Source: Marinomonas maritima (lineage in GTDB: Bacteria > Pseudomonadota > Gammaproteobacteria > Pseudomonadales > Marinomonadaceae). From it: a DNA stretch of 64,000 nt. The notes below the pieces were generated by a model, which was not told the DNA's origin, made no database searches, and saw only the letters and a list, made by a program, of their open reading frames with translations. A program made the position numbers and the translations under genes. Below are positions 18,719-27,395 of this stretch, one piece after another. The stretch covers positions 310,001 to 374,000 of the forward strand of contig NZ_JAMZEG020000003.1 in NCBI RefSeq assembly GCF_024435075.2, in the 5' to 3' direction. How positions within the stretch are numbered: the first letter of the stretch is position 1; every line of letters starts with the position of its first letter.

Positions 18719-20125
18719 ATGGAAAAAATCTACGTTCTGGACACCAATGTACTACTGCACGATCCTTTGGCTATCTACGCGTTTGCCGAGCATAAAGTCG
18801 TTATACCAATGACCGTTCTTGAAGAGCTCGATGTCATTAAGGATAGACGAGACAAGGATGTTAGCCGTGAAGCACGTGTCGCCATTAACACCATTGATAA
18901 AATCGTCGGTGATGCGTCTCCCCGCGAACTACAAGCCGGAGTCCCCATCCGTATCGTCAGCAATGATGTAGACAAAAATCAGCACCAACGTAGCGAAGGC
19001 TCTTTGGCCATTTTTCCAGATCAACAAATCGTCCTCACTGATAACATCCCATTTTTAAATGGCAACCACGATCACGCCAATGATAACCGCATCATCAATG
19101 TCGGCCTAAGCTTACAAGCCACTCATCCACGATCTTCTGTCTGCCTTGTGACAAAAGACATTAATATGCGAATTAAAGCAAAGGGGTCAGGGCTTGAACG
19201 CGTAGAAGACTACCGAAAAGACAGAGTACTTGATGATCTAGATTTGATGAGTAAAGGCTATATTCAGTTTACGGGCAGTTTTTGGTCGACCATAGACAGC
19301 GTAAAAACGGAAGCCCATGGTCGACATACCGTTCATGTGATTAACAAAAGCCATTTATCAAAAATCCATCTCAACATGTTTGTCATTGATGATGAGGATT
19401 TTATTGGTTTTGTGGTCAATATCGATCAAGAGTTTATTTATTTACTCGACGTTAACAAACAACATCTGATGAATCAAAATTTCTGGGGCATCCTTCCTCG
19501 CAATTTAGAACAAGCTATGGCGTTTTACCTATTACGCCATGAAAACTCAGACCTTATGGTCATGACAGGGCCAGCAGGCTCAGGTAAAACCCTACTCGCT
19601 CTAGCGTATGGCCTTCAAGTAACAATGGAAGAGAAGCGCTTCAATAAGATCATTGTGGCTCGTTCAACACCTCCAATGGCAGAAGACATTGGCTTCTTAC
19701 CCGGAACCGAGGAAGAAAAAATGGCGCCTTGGCTGGCCGCCTTTGACGACAATTTAGAGATTCTACATGGCGCGGATGAGCACTCGTTCAGTAGTATCGA
19801 TTATGTAAAACAAAAAGCGAATATACAGTTTAAATCGTTAAATTTTATGCGCGGACGCTCCTTTAACAACGCTCTAATAATCATAGATGAAGCTCAAGGA
19901 TTAACACAGTTTCAGCTAAAATCAATCGTAACTCGGGTTGGTAGCAACTCAAAAATTATAGTACTGGGAAATTTGGCTCAAATTGACAACAAATACATCA
20001 CCCCACTCACCTCAGGCCTCACTTATTTGGTCGAGAAATCCAAATCCTTTAAATACGCCAGCATCATGCATGTGAATGGCATAGAACGCAGCAGACTCGC
20101 CGAGTTTGCCGAAGAAAATCTATAA
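18719..20125 (+). CDS. PhoH family protein with N-terminal PIN domain
   Basis: The start is the ATG giving MEKIYVLDTNVLLHDP with CAGGAG eight or so bases upstream. Residues 1-140 form a PIN-like ribonuclease domain with acidic residues in LDTNVLLHD and VLTDN. The C-terminal half is a PhoH-type P-loop ATPase with Walker A GPAGSGKT and Walker B ALIIIDEAQ. This is the PhoH2/YlaK architecture, linked to RNA unwinding and cleavage in studied members. It stands alone after the rpoD terminator. Confidence 0.9.
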   Translation: MEKIYVLDTNVLLHDPLAIYAFAEHKVVIPMTVLEELDVIKDRRDKDVSREARVAINTIDKIVGDASPRELQAGVPIRIVSNDVDKNQHQRSEGSLAIFPDQQIVLTDNIPFLNGNHDHANDNRIINVGLSLQATHPRSSVCLVTKDINMRIKAKGSGLERVEDYRKDRVLDDLDLMSKGYIQFTGSFWSTIDSVKTEAHGRHTVHVINKSHLSKIHLNMFVIDDEDFIGFVVNIDQEFIYLLDVNKQHLMNQNFWGILPRNLEQAMAFYLLRHENSDLMVMTGPAGSGKTLLALAYGLQVTMEEKRFNKIIVARSTPPMAEDIGFLPGTEEEKMAPWLAAFDDNLEILHGADEHSFSSIDYVKQKANIQFKSLNFMRGRSFNNALIIIDEAQGLTQFQLKSIVTRVGSNSKIIVLGNLAQIDNKYITPLTSGLTYLVEKSKSFKYASIMHVNGIERSRLAEFAEENL

Positions 20126-20154
20126 GCAGGAACTAAGGCAAACAAAGAAACAAA

Positions 20155-20184
20155 AAAAGGGAAAGGCTGGCGCCTTTCCCTTTT
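20155..20184. terminator. Bidirectional terminator between phoH-type gene and eda
   Basis: The 13-bp stem AAAAGGGAAAGGC/GCCTTTCCCTTTT has a 4-base loop TGGC between the two convergent genes. Confidence 0.88.
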
Positions 20185-20214
20185 AAATAATACTACATCA
20201 ACCCAATATAGGTA

Positions 20215-20841
20215 TTACTGAGCGACAGATTTTGCCAATTCAGTAATTTCGTCCCACTTACCCGCTTGAACAAGGTCTGTCGGAACGATCCAAGAACCTC
20301 CCACACAAAGCACATTTGGAAGCGCCAAGTATTCGCGGAAGTTGTTCGCGCCAATACCACCCGTTGGGCAAAATTTAATCTGAGGTAATGGTCCACCAAA
20401 CGCTTTTAACGCTTTAACACCACCATTCACCTCTGCTGGGAAAAATTTGAACCGATCGTAACCGTATTCCATCCCTAATAATATATCTGAAATAGTCGCG
20501 ACCGCTGGCAAATAAGGCACATCGTATTCTTTACCGACAGCCAATAAATCGGCGGTCATTCCCGGACTAATAATAAACTGTGAACCTGCCTCAATGGCTT
20601 GAATATATTGTGCACGAGAGCAAACTGTACCGGCACCCACAATAGCATCAGGCACCTCTTTACGAAGCGCTGTAATGGCCTCTAGAGCAGCCGGCGTACG
20701 TAATGTCACCTCTAATACAGGTACACCACCCGCAACAAGCGCTTTACCTAATGCCACAGCCTGCTCTACATTATCTACAACAATCACAGGAACAACAGGT
20801 GTTGCTGTCATTACCTGTTCTGCAGTATAAGAAGTTGTCAT
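20215..20841 (-). CDS. eda: KDPG/KHG aldolase
   Basis: Eda cleaves 2-keto-3-deoxy-6-phosphogluconate to pyruvate and glyceraldehyde 3-phosphate, the last step of the Entner-Doudoroff pathway. The 208-residue protein has EVTLRTPAALEAI with the catalytic glutamate, SPGMTADLLAV, and the Schiff-base lysine in FKFFPAEVNGG. FCPTGGIGANN forms the phosphate site. It is third in the glk-zwf-eda unit, 22 bases after zwf. Confidence 0.95.
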   Translation of the reverse strand: MTTSYTAEQVMTATPVVPVIVVDNVEQAVALGKALVAGGVPVLEVTLRTPAALEAITALRKEVPDAIVGAGTVCSRAQYIQAIEAGSQFIISPGMTADLLAVGKEYDVPYLPAVATISDILLGMEYGYDRFKFFPAEVNGGVKALKAFGGPLPQIKFCPTGGIGANNFREYLALPNVLCVGGSWIVPTDLVQAGKWDEITELAKSVAQ

Positions 20842-20863
20842 CGTATTTTCCTTATTTTAAGAC

Positions 20864-22339
20864 CTAATAATCATGCCAATTACGGCCGTCTTTAATCGGC
20901 AACGCCATCGATGCAGCAGGGCCCCAAGAACCAGAAGCGTATTCTTTAGGTCGCTCACTGGTTTGACTCCAAGCAGACATAATACCGTCTACCCACTTCC
21001 AAGCGGCTTCCACCTCATCATAACGCATAAACAAAGTGGCATCGTTACGCATCACATCCAACAGTAAGCGCTCATAAGCTTCTGGACTACGCTTATCCAT
21101 AAACGCTTCCGTCAAACTTAAGTTCAAATCAACAGGCTGAAGATTCATCCCTTCGCTCACACCAGGCACTTTATTCATGACCGTTAAAGAAATTTTTTCT
21201 TCCGGCTGAAGACGAATAATGAGCTGATTTCGTTGTAACTGACGATTACTTTCATCATTAAAAATACTGTGTGGCACAGCCTTATATTGAATAACAATCT
21301 CAGAATAACGCTGACCTAAGCGCTTACCTGTTCTTAAGTAAAACGGCACGCCAGCCCAACGCCAGTTATCAATATCAGCACGCAATGCAACAAACGTTTC
21401 GGTTCTTGAGTTTGGGTTGCTGCCCTCTTCATCGAAATAACCTTTTACGTCTTTGCCTTTAATCATGCCTTTCGCATATTGACCACGCACGGTCTTATTA
21501 TAAGCATTAGCCCCTGTAATAGGGCGCAAGGCTTTTAGCACTTTAATTTTTTCATCACGAACTGAATCAGCATCCATTCGACCCGGCGGCTCCATTGCCA
21601 CCAAACATAAAAGCTGAATCAAATGGTTTTGCACCATATCCCGCATCGCACCAGCATTGTCGTAATAGCCCCAACGACCTTCAACTCCAACCGTTTCAGA
21701 CACGGTAATTTGCACGTTATCAATGTGCGCGCTGTCCCACAAAGGCTCAAAAAGCGTATTACCAAAACGGATCGCCAGCAAATTTTGTACAGTTTCTTTA
21801 CCTAAATAATGATCTATACGGAACGCTTGTTGCTCATTAAAGTTTTTCATTACCTCATCATTAATCGCGCGAGAGGAAATTAGATCTCGACCAAGTGGTT
21901 TCTCAAGAACCACTCGCATGCGACCCGCATTCAAACCATGAGCCGCTAATGACGTGCAAATAGAACCGAATAAATCAGGTGATGTTGCAAGATAAAAAAC
22001 AACATCTCGATTTTCACTACCAACACTGTGATCATTCAATCGAGAGAAATCAGACTCTTGTTGAGCATCTACTGAAATATAACTTAAACGTTCTTTAAAA
22101 CGCGGCCATGTTTTTTCATCACCGATACTAGAAGGTACAAACTCATCAAGCGCAGCTCGAATCTTTGACTGATACTCTTCAGTGCTCACTTCCCGTCTTG
22201 AAGCACCGATGATACGGGTCGTTGGAGCAAGCAAACCATCCATATCTAAATGGAATAAAGCAGGGAGCAACTTACGCATAGCAAGATCGCCACCACCACC
22301 AAAAATTACAACATCACAGGCTTTTAAACTGGCCTTCAT
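20864..22339 (-). CDS. zwf: Glucose-6-phosphate 1-dehydrogenase
   Basis: This oxidises glucose 6-phosphate to 6-phosphogluconolactone with NAD(P). The 491-residue protein has the substrate motif RIDHYLGKE and EKPLGRD. The N-terminal dinucleotide loop reads FGGGGDLAMRK where most family members have GASGDLAxRK, so two of the usual residues differ. It is preceded by glk (19 bases) and followed by eda. No pgl lactonase gene lies between zwf and eda. Confidence 0.95.
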   Translation of the reverse strand: MKASLKACDVVIFGGGGDLAMRKLLPALFHLDMDGLLAPTTRIIGASRREVSTEEYQSKIRAALDEFVPSSIGDEKTWPRFKERLSYISVDAQQESDFSRLNDHSVGSENRDVVFYLATSPDLFGSICTSLAAHGLNAGRMRVVLEKPLGRDLISSRAINDEVMKNFNEQQAFRIDHYLGKETVQNLLAIRFGNTLFEPLWDSAHIDNVQITVSETVGVEGRWGYYDNAGAMRDMVQNHLIQLLCLVAMEPPGRMDADSVRDEKIKVLKALRPITGANAYNKTVRGQYAKGMIKGKDVKGYFDEEGSNPNSRTETFVALRADIDNWRWAGVPFYLRTGKRLGQRYSEIVIQYKAVPHSIFNDESNRQLQRNQLIIRLQPEEKISLTVMNKVPGVSEGMNLQPVDLNLSLTEAFMDKRSPEAYERLLLDVMRNDATLFMRYDEVEAAWKWVDGIMSAWSQTSERPKEYASGSWGPAASMALPIKDGRNWHDY

Positions 22340-22358
22340 TCTTTATTCTCCAACTAAT

Positions 22359-23333
22359 CTAGGCTTTCGACACAAGATAGGACGCATAACAGGCACAACC
22401 CATCAGACCTGGGTATTCAGATATCACAACAAAAGTCGGAATAGGTGAAACTAACGCTCTCATACGACCTTTATCCTGCATCGCATCACGAAAACCACTT
22501 TTAAGTATTTCATTCAAATAACGAGGGACAATACCACCCGCAATATAAACACCACCACGAGACTCAATCGACAAAACAAGATCACCAATAACTCGACCTA
22601 AAAACACAAAAAACTGCTCTAAAGCGGCTTCAGCAATAGGGTCTTTGCCGGATTTTAATGCTTCACCGATTTCAGGTGCGGTTAATCGCCTCTTAATTCC
22701 TTCACGCAAAGCCAAAGCTTCGTATATATTTTCCAGCCCCATTCCAGATAAAACACGCTCCGCAGATACGCGCTTATGACGAGTACGTAGAAATTTCAAA
22801 ATATCATCTTCGACTTCGTTACAAGCCGACAAATCGACATGACCACCCTCTCCAGGCAAAACCATATTAGGGCCGTTATCTTGGGGAACCACACAAGAAA
22901 TACCCAACCCAGTTCCGGCACCAACCACCCAGCAAGCGCCTTTAGGATCAATGACCGAGCTTTCGCCAATAACAACCATATCTTGCGGGGTAAGAATTTC
23001 CAAACAATGCCCAACGGCATCAAAATCATTCAATAACGCAACGGCTTTATCAACGCCAAAATAGGATTGCACTTCTGCACGAGTAAAGTGCCATGGGTTA
23101 TTTGAAAAGCGGATTATTGGTTGATTTACAGGGCCCGCAATCGCCAACACAATCGCTTCGATTTTACCCATATCAACACTACAGTGCTCAATATAATCTG
23201 CGGCGGCATCAAAAAAGCTCTCGTAATTATCACAAGGAAACACTCTGACTTCTTGAGGCTCATATTGACCAATAGGAACTAAAGCAAAACGCGCATTGGT
23301 TCCACCAAGATCAGCGATTAAAGCATGGGACAT
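22359..23333 (-). CDS. glk: Glucokinase
   Basis: Glk phosphorylates free glucose with ATP. The 324-residue protein is of the E. coli Glk type: ADLGGTNARFALV at the N-terminus (phosphate 1), VLAIAGPVN, NNPWHF, LLNDFDAVGH with the catalytic aspartate, and the ATP-side GAGTGLG and EGGHVDLS. It is the first gene of the glk-zwf-eda unit, so the unit runs from free glucose towards the Entner-Doudoroff products. A HexR-like operator lies about 85 bp upstream. Confidence 0.95.
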   Translation of the reverse strand: MSHALIADLGGTNARFALVPIGQYEPQEVRVFPCDNYESFFDAAADYIEHCSVDMGKIEAIVLAIAGPVNQPIIRFSNNPWHFTRAEVQSYFGVDKAVALLNDFDAVGHCLEILTPQDMVVIGESSVIDPKGACWVVGAGTGLGISCVVPQDNGPNMVLPGEGGHVDLSACNEVEDDILKFLRTRHKRVSAERVLSGMGLENIYEALALREGIKRRLTAPEIGEALKSGKDPIAEAALEQFFVFLGRVIGDLVLSIESRGGVYIAGGIVPRYLNEILKSGFRDAMQDKGRMRALVSPIPTFVVISEYPGLMGCACYASYLVSKA

Positions 23334-23417
23334 AAACGAACCCTATTTGATTTTTTTGAAATTTTACAACAAAAATGAGGTGAAAAATACCGAAAAATTG
23401 ATAAAGAAGCGCGATAA

Positions 23418-23432
23418 TGTAATAAAATTACA
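23418..23432. promoter_or_regulatory. HexR-like operator upstream of glk-zwf-eda
   Basis: TGTAAT-AAA-ATTACA is a perfect 6-bp inverted repeat with a 3-base centre. It matches the published gammaproteobacterial HexR motif TGTAATTAAATTACA except for one central base. HexR represses central carbon genes including zwf, eda and glk and is relieved by KDPG. No hexR gene is in the window. Confidence 0.75.
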
Positions 23433-23434
23433 AA

Positions 23435-24499
23435 CTATCTTAGCCTATTTAAAAATTTAAAGACTTTCGTCGGCACCAATCTTTTACGGTTGTTTTTATA
23501 ATCATAGAGACGCTCATCTGCCACTTTCAGCAGATGCTTGTAGTTAACAGGCGCATCAGACATAACACTTGCACCACCATAACTAATAGTAATAGGTACA
23601 AGATTAGATTTATACCTTAAAGGATTAGATTGTAGATATTCTTGAATTGATTCTGCCACTAACAAAGCTTGTTCATAAGTCTTACCAGGCATCACAAAGA
23701 CAAACTCATCACCTGCAAAACGAAACGCCAACCCTTGTTTGTGAACGTACTTTAACAACCGCTTAGCAATATATTCTAAAACCTCATCACCACAATTATG
23801 ACCCAATGTATCATTAATGGATTTAAAGGCATCGCAATCAATAAACACTACTGTTAAGTCACGCTCTTTCATCTTTGATCTTGCAAATTCACGATCCAAC
23901 ATGAGCTCTAACTGTCGACGATTTAACAAGCCAGTCAAGGGGTCACGCGTTGCTAAGTATTCAAGTTTTTCTCTGGCCGTCACATTACTCAGACAGATCG
24001 AAATTTTAATCGCTAACTGATCAAGTAGAAAAGTATCTTTTGTCGTGGCGTCGTAGCGAGTACTGTCCGAATCTGCCTGACAAAATAATCCGACCAACTC
24101 ACCATCAATAGTCAACGGTGAAATGGCGACAGAAGAAATAATATCGCGATATGCAGCAGGAATAATCTCCCAACAACGGCTTAAGTTTGTATTAACCAAG
24201 ATCGTTTTATTACTGGATTTGATGATATCAATCATGGAGCGCCGCCTTGTAAACAAGACTCGATCACGTAGGTCTGGCATTTTTTCCAAGCTCTCTATCA
24301 GATGAGACAAAGGCGCTTCATTAATCAGGTTCACCCAAACATAGGGCACTCTAAATTGTTTTTGCACTTCCTTGGTTAACGTGGAAACAAACTGATCACA
24401 ACGACCAATCGAAAGAATACAACGCTCTATTTCAAAAAACTTACGCGCGATCTCTTCATTGCGTCTAACATTGTCGATCAGTTCATTGATATCATGCAT
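23435..24499 (-). CDS. GAF-like and GGDEF domain protein, putative diguanylate cyclase
   Basis: The 354-residue protein has an N-terminal half that resembles a GAF/DUF484 sensor domain (SVAISPLTIDGELVGLF near residue 125). The C-terminal GGDEF domain begins at TRDPLTGLLNRRQLE. The active-site motif reads AGDEF rather than GGDEF; this variant is active in some known cyclases. The upstream RxxD inhibitory site is not seen. It would make cyclic di-GMP in response to an unknown cytosolic signal. Its stop lies right next to the HexR-like site of the glk unit. Confidence 0.85.
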   Translation of the reverse strand: MHDINELIDNVRRNEEIARKFFEIERCILSIGRCDQFVSTLTKEVQKQFRVPYVWVNLINEAPLSHLIESLEKMPDLRDRVLFTRRRSMIDIIKSSNKTILVNTNLSRCWEIIPAAYRDIISSVAISPLTIDGELVGLFCQADSDSTRYDATTKDTFLLDQLAIKISICLSNVTAREKLEYLATRDPLTGLLNRRQLELMLDREFARSKMKERDLTVVFIDCDAFKSINDTLGHNCGDEVLEYIAKRLLKYVHKQGLAFRFAGDEFVFVMPGKTYEQALLVAESIQEYLQSNPLRYKSNLVPITISYGGASVMSDAPVNYKHLLKVADERLYDYKNNRKRLVPTKVFKFLNRLR

Positions 24500-24819
24500 T
24501 CGCTATGCCTCACCGCACTGATATAAAACGGCTCACTTGTCTTAATAAAAACAACAGTTCCTAAAATACAGTTGATCTATAATGCTTTATAGTACGATGC
24601 TTATACAGTTTGAGCCACACATTGAACAAATTTTGATGAACCTACGTACAAAAAATAACATTTAACAACCGCAATAAAATTCTATTTCCCCAATATTGAG
24701 CAAATGCCAATAACACCCGTGCGCCCCCTGTGCAGTTGTTCTAATTAATTCACTGTTTTCTTTAAGAAAAATCACTCTGTGCCGATAGCGTTATCGTAGA
24801 TAATTTAATAGGCATCTAG
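24500..24819. other. Intergenic region, GGDEF gene to small unknown gene
   Basis: This 320-bp AT-rich gap separates divergent genes and must hold both promoters. A short palindrome GATA-GCGT-TATC lies near 24784. No RNA gene, repeat array or long reading frame was recognised. Confidence 0.4.
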
Positions 24820-25143
24820 ATGAATATCAGAGAAATTGTTGAAACACAGGTAACCCAAAATAGTAAAGCGGGCAAACCGGTTTCTGGCAATGCTCAATTC
24901 GCCTTATTAATGAGTTTGTTTAGTCAGCCAGGTCCACCATTAATAAATACATCTGACGCATTGAGTTTTCATCAACCACATGCCATTACTCGTCCAATGC
25001 ATTTTTCCCACAGTATTGAAGAAAACCCCATTGCGAATATCGCCTTATTAAAGGCACTGAGCTTCGAGCCATTAGCAGAAGGTCCCGCTTACCAATACGA
25101 TGCGGTTGAAAGTTTAGAGCAACAAATCAATATACGAATCTAA
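24820..25143 (+). CDS. Hypothetical protein, 107 residues
   Basis: I do not recognise a family. The predicted protein begins MNIREIVETQVTQNSKAGKP, is soluble, has no signal peptide or membrane segment, and contains several prolines and histidines in its middle (HQPHAITRPMHFSHS). An AGG lies nine bases upstream of the ATG. It is convergent with, and two bases from, the DUF3080 gene. The uninterrupted frame, its own intergenic space and ordinary codon use suggest a real gene, but this is only moderately supported. Confidence 0.5.
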   Translation: MNIREIVETQVTQNSKAGKPVSGNAQFALLMSLFSQPGPPLINTSDALSFHQPHAITRPMHFSHSIEENPIANIALLKALSFEPLAEGPAYQYDAVESLEQQINIRI

Positions 25144-25145
25144 AT

Positions 25146-26171
25146 TTATCCTTTAAGTGAAATAGCACACAAATCAAACAAACGACTCCAGTTTTTAGCA
25201 TGTGATTGAGAAGATTGCTGATAGCGTAGCCATTCAGTGCCTGACTTAGTCAATGAAAATTGATTTAAAAAGACCGACATTTCAGCACTCAGCGGAACAC
25301 TCAACTCGGCCAATTGATTAAGAAGAGGCAAAACTTGATACGCACTGTGATTTATTCTGCCCATGTAAGGCTGAATGATATTGACGTAATGCACTTCAAA
25401 TTGCTGCTTAATATATGCCATAGAAGGTCCGCATGTAGCACTATCCAATCCACCCACTTCATTCGATACTGACGTTAAATAACGTGTTATTTGGGCTAAT
25501 GTGTACAACAATCTCCCAGCATATTCACTGTCCATTAATGTTTTCAAATCGCCTTCGAAAACATCTGCATCAACCTTCGGTAAATCACTAAGACCTTTTC
25601 CTATATCAACCAAACGGTGCAACGCGCCCAATAATGCCTGCTGGTCGGCAGAGGAATAACCCAGAGGGATAAAACCATTAGACAAACTAAAAAACGCTTT
25701 CCCCTCCGCGCCATTAAAAAGTGCATTACCAAAAGCCACCGGCAGCTCAAGACGCTTTTGTTGGGCCATTCGACCCAACTCTTTCGCCAAGTCCACATCC
25801 GTAATATCACATGACTCAATAGCTCGGATAATATCCAGTTCGTACAAGAACCGCTGACTATCAGGCATAACCTTACCAAGAATACTGTTTTTTTTACCCG
25901 CTACCATGCCAACATCACAATACTGCAGAGATAAAAAATCTAACAACCCAATATCAAATGTGGATAACACTTTCTGACGATCTCGTAATGCAGGCAAGCT
26001 CATTGGCATTACAATTGCTGGTGAAGGAATAGAGAGGGACTGAGAACGATTTAAATCTGTTAAATACCCCGATAAAACAGTCTCCGGTTTAAAACGGGCA
26101 TCACAACCACTAAAAGCAACGAGTATAATGCTGCTCAACAGAATCATCGCAAGAAAGGGTTTTACTAACAT
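25146..26171 (-). CDS. DUF3080 family lipoprotein
   Basis: The N-terminus MLVKPFLAMILLSSIILVAFSGC is a lipoprotein signal with the lipobox FSGC, so the protein should be acylated and envelope-anchored. The rest matches the DUF3080 pattern: LSGYLTDLNRSQ, then LPALRDRQKVLSTFDIGLLDFL and LQYCDVGMVAGKKNS. The function is unknown. An upstream ATG at 26186 would add five residues (MSSLF). At 26171 the start codon overlaps the start codon of the divergent thioesterase gene. Confidence 0.8.
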   Translation of the reverse strand: MLVKPFLAMILLSSIILVAFSGCDARFKPETVLSGYLTDLNRSQSLSIPSPAIVMPMSLPALRDRQKVLSTFDIGLLDFLSLQYCDVGMVAGKKNSILGKVMPDSQRFLYELDIIRAIESCDITDVDLAKELGRMAQQKRLELPVAFGNALFNGAEGKAFFSLSNGFIPLGYSSADQQALLGALHRLVDIGKGLSDLPKVDADVFEGDLKTLMDSEYAGRLLYTLAQITRYLTSVSNEVGGLDSATCGPSMAYIKQQFEVHYVNIIQPYMGRINHSAYQVLPLLNQLAELSVPLSAEMSVFLNQFSLTKSGTEWLRYQQSSQSHAKNWSRLFDLCAISLKG

Positions 26172-26577
26172 GAACAAGCTACTCATTCAAAAACGTGAAG
26201 AAATATCAGAAACACGTGTCGCTAAAATGGTGTTTCCAGCCACAACAAATCACTATGACACATTATTTGGAGGCATCGCCCTGCAATGGATGGACGAAGT
26301 GGCTTATATTGCAGCAACGCGTTTTTCTAGAAAAACGATGGTGACTATTTCGACAGAACAGATCGATTTCAAACAACCTATCCCTTCTGGTATATTGGTA
26401 GAATTAATTGCCCGTGTTGTTCACGTTGGGCGAACCTCACTAAAGGTAGAAGTGTCCATTTTTCTCGAACAGCTTGATAGCGATAAACGCACAAAAGCCG
26501 TAACAGGACATTTTAACTTCGTCGCCGTCGATGAAAATAAGAAGCCAACCCCCATCTTTGATGACAAAAACACCTAG
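26170..26577 (+). CDS. Acyl-CoA thioesterase, YciA/BFIT hotdog type
   Basis: The protein of about 135 residues hydrolyses acyl-CoA thioesters. It has the hotdog-fold signature of this group: MVFPATTNHYDTLFGGIALQW with the catalytic aspartate in WMDEVAYIAATRF, then DFKQPIPSG and VVHVGRTSLKVEV. The start at 26170 has an AAAGGG about 11 bases upstream; an ATG at 26128 in the same frame is an alternative but lies deep in the divergent gene. The substrate range cannot be read from the sequence. Confidence 0.85.
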   Translation: MNKLLIQKREEISETRVAKMVFPATTNHYDTLFGGIALQWMDEVAYIAATRFSRKTMVTISTEQIDFKQPIPSGILVELIARVVHVGRTSLKVEVSIFLEQLDSDKRTKAVTGHFNFVAVDENKKPTPIFDDKNT

Positions 26578-26599
26578 TAAATAACCTTATGAAAAATAG

Positions 26600-26638
26600 T
26601 AAGTGATGAGCAACTATATTACTGTTACTCATCACTTA
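26600..26638. terminator. Long inverted repeat between convergent genes
   Basis: The 11-bp perfect stem TAAGTGATGAG/CTCATCACTTA has a 17-base loop. It sits between the thioesterase and lipoprotein genes, where a shared terminator is expected. The flanking T-runs are poor. Confidence 0.45.
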
Positions 26639-26642
26639 TAGG

Positions 26643-27233
26643 TTAGTTAGCGTGGCGTTTCGCAATTTCTGATGCTAGCTCATCGAAGCTCTTTTCAGAT
26701 TCAAGCTTTTGAAACAGAGCCGCTTCATTTCTCATAGAAGTACGCAAAATGCTTTCTGCGATACCTTCTGCTTGCGCGGGGTCTAGACCCACTAATACCA
26801 CCAGACCACCAGACGGTGTTGGCATTTGACGAACCACCTGAGAACCAATCAATTTTTGCTCAGTCACTTGTTTGGTTACAACGCTGTTCACACGGTCGAC
26901 TGTTTCTGCATCGCCAGCGCCTGTGGTCTCAACGTACTGCTTTACCATATTTTGCAAGTCAACACTCAGCACTTGGGCCAACTCTACTCGAGCGGCTGTC
27001 GCGGCCATTTGTTTCATATAATTTGGCCCTGCCGCTGATTTTTCACTGTAACCAACAGCGGACAAAGCCACACCTTCTAGTGGTGCACCACAAACCCAAT
27101 CAGGAGCCGCTTGATTTGAACCATCTGCGAACACACAGTCTGGAACGGCGACTGCTGGGGTGTTTACAACATCTTTACTACACGCGACTAAAGCAACACT
27201 GGCAACCAAGACAACTGCAAGTTTCAATTTCAT
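26643..27233 (-). CDS. LPP20-like lipoprotein
   Basis: The start giving MKLKLAVVLVASVALVAC is chosen; GAAGGGAAG lies upstream at good spacing. The first 18 residues are a lipoprotein signal ending in the lipobox cysteine. The body resembles LPP20-family lipoproteins: PDWVCGAPLEGVALSAVGYS, a long helix with AATAARVELAQVLSVDLQNMV, and GGLVVLVGLDP. The family is envelope-located with no settled function. It stands alone between two terminator-like hairpins. Confidence 0.75.
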   Translation of the reverse strand: MKLKLAVVLVASVALVACSKDVVNTPAVAVPDCVFADGSNQAAPDWVCGAPLEGVALSAVGYSEKSAAGPNYMKQMAATAARVELAQVLSVDLQNMVKQYVETTGAGDAETVDRVNSVVTKQVTEQKLIGSQVVRQMPTPSGGLVVLVGLDPAQAEGIAESILRTSMRNEAALFQKLESEKSFDELASEIAKRHAN

Positions 27234-27344
27234 CGTACTTCCCTTCATTAATAAGTAAGTCCGCCATTAAGGCCGATCGATTCATTGGGGTTAATTAATA
27301 TTAGACCATTCTATCTTAATTGATTTATTCCATTAAACACAAAA

Positions 27345-27370
27345 AAAGGGTGCTACAAATAGCACCCTTT
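27345..27370 (-). terminator. Intrinsic terminator after pnp
   Basis: The 10-bp stem AAAGGGTGCT/AGCACCCTTT has a 6-base loop. The leftward transcript ends in a T-run. Confidence 0.9.
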
Positions 27371-27395
27371 TTAAACCTATCGTTCAACTAAGTCA

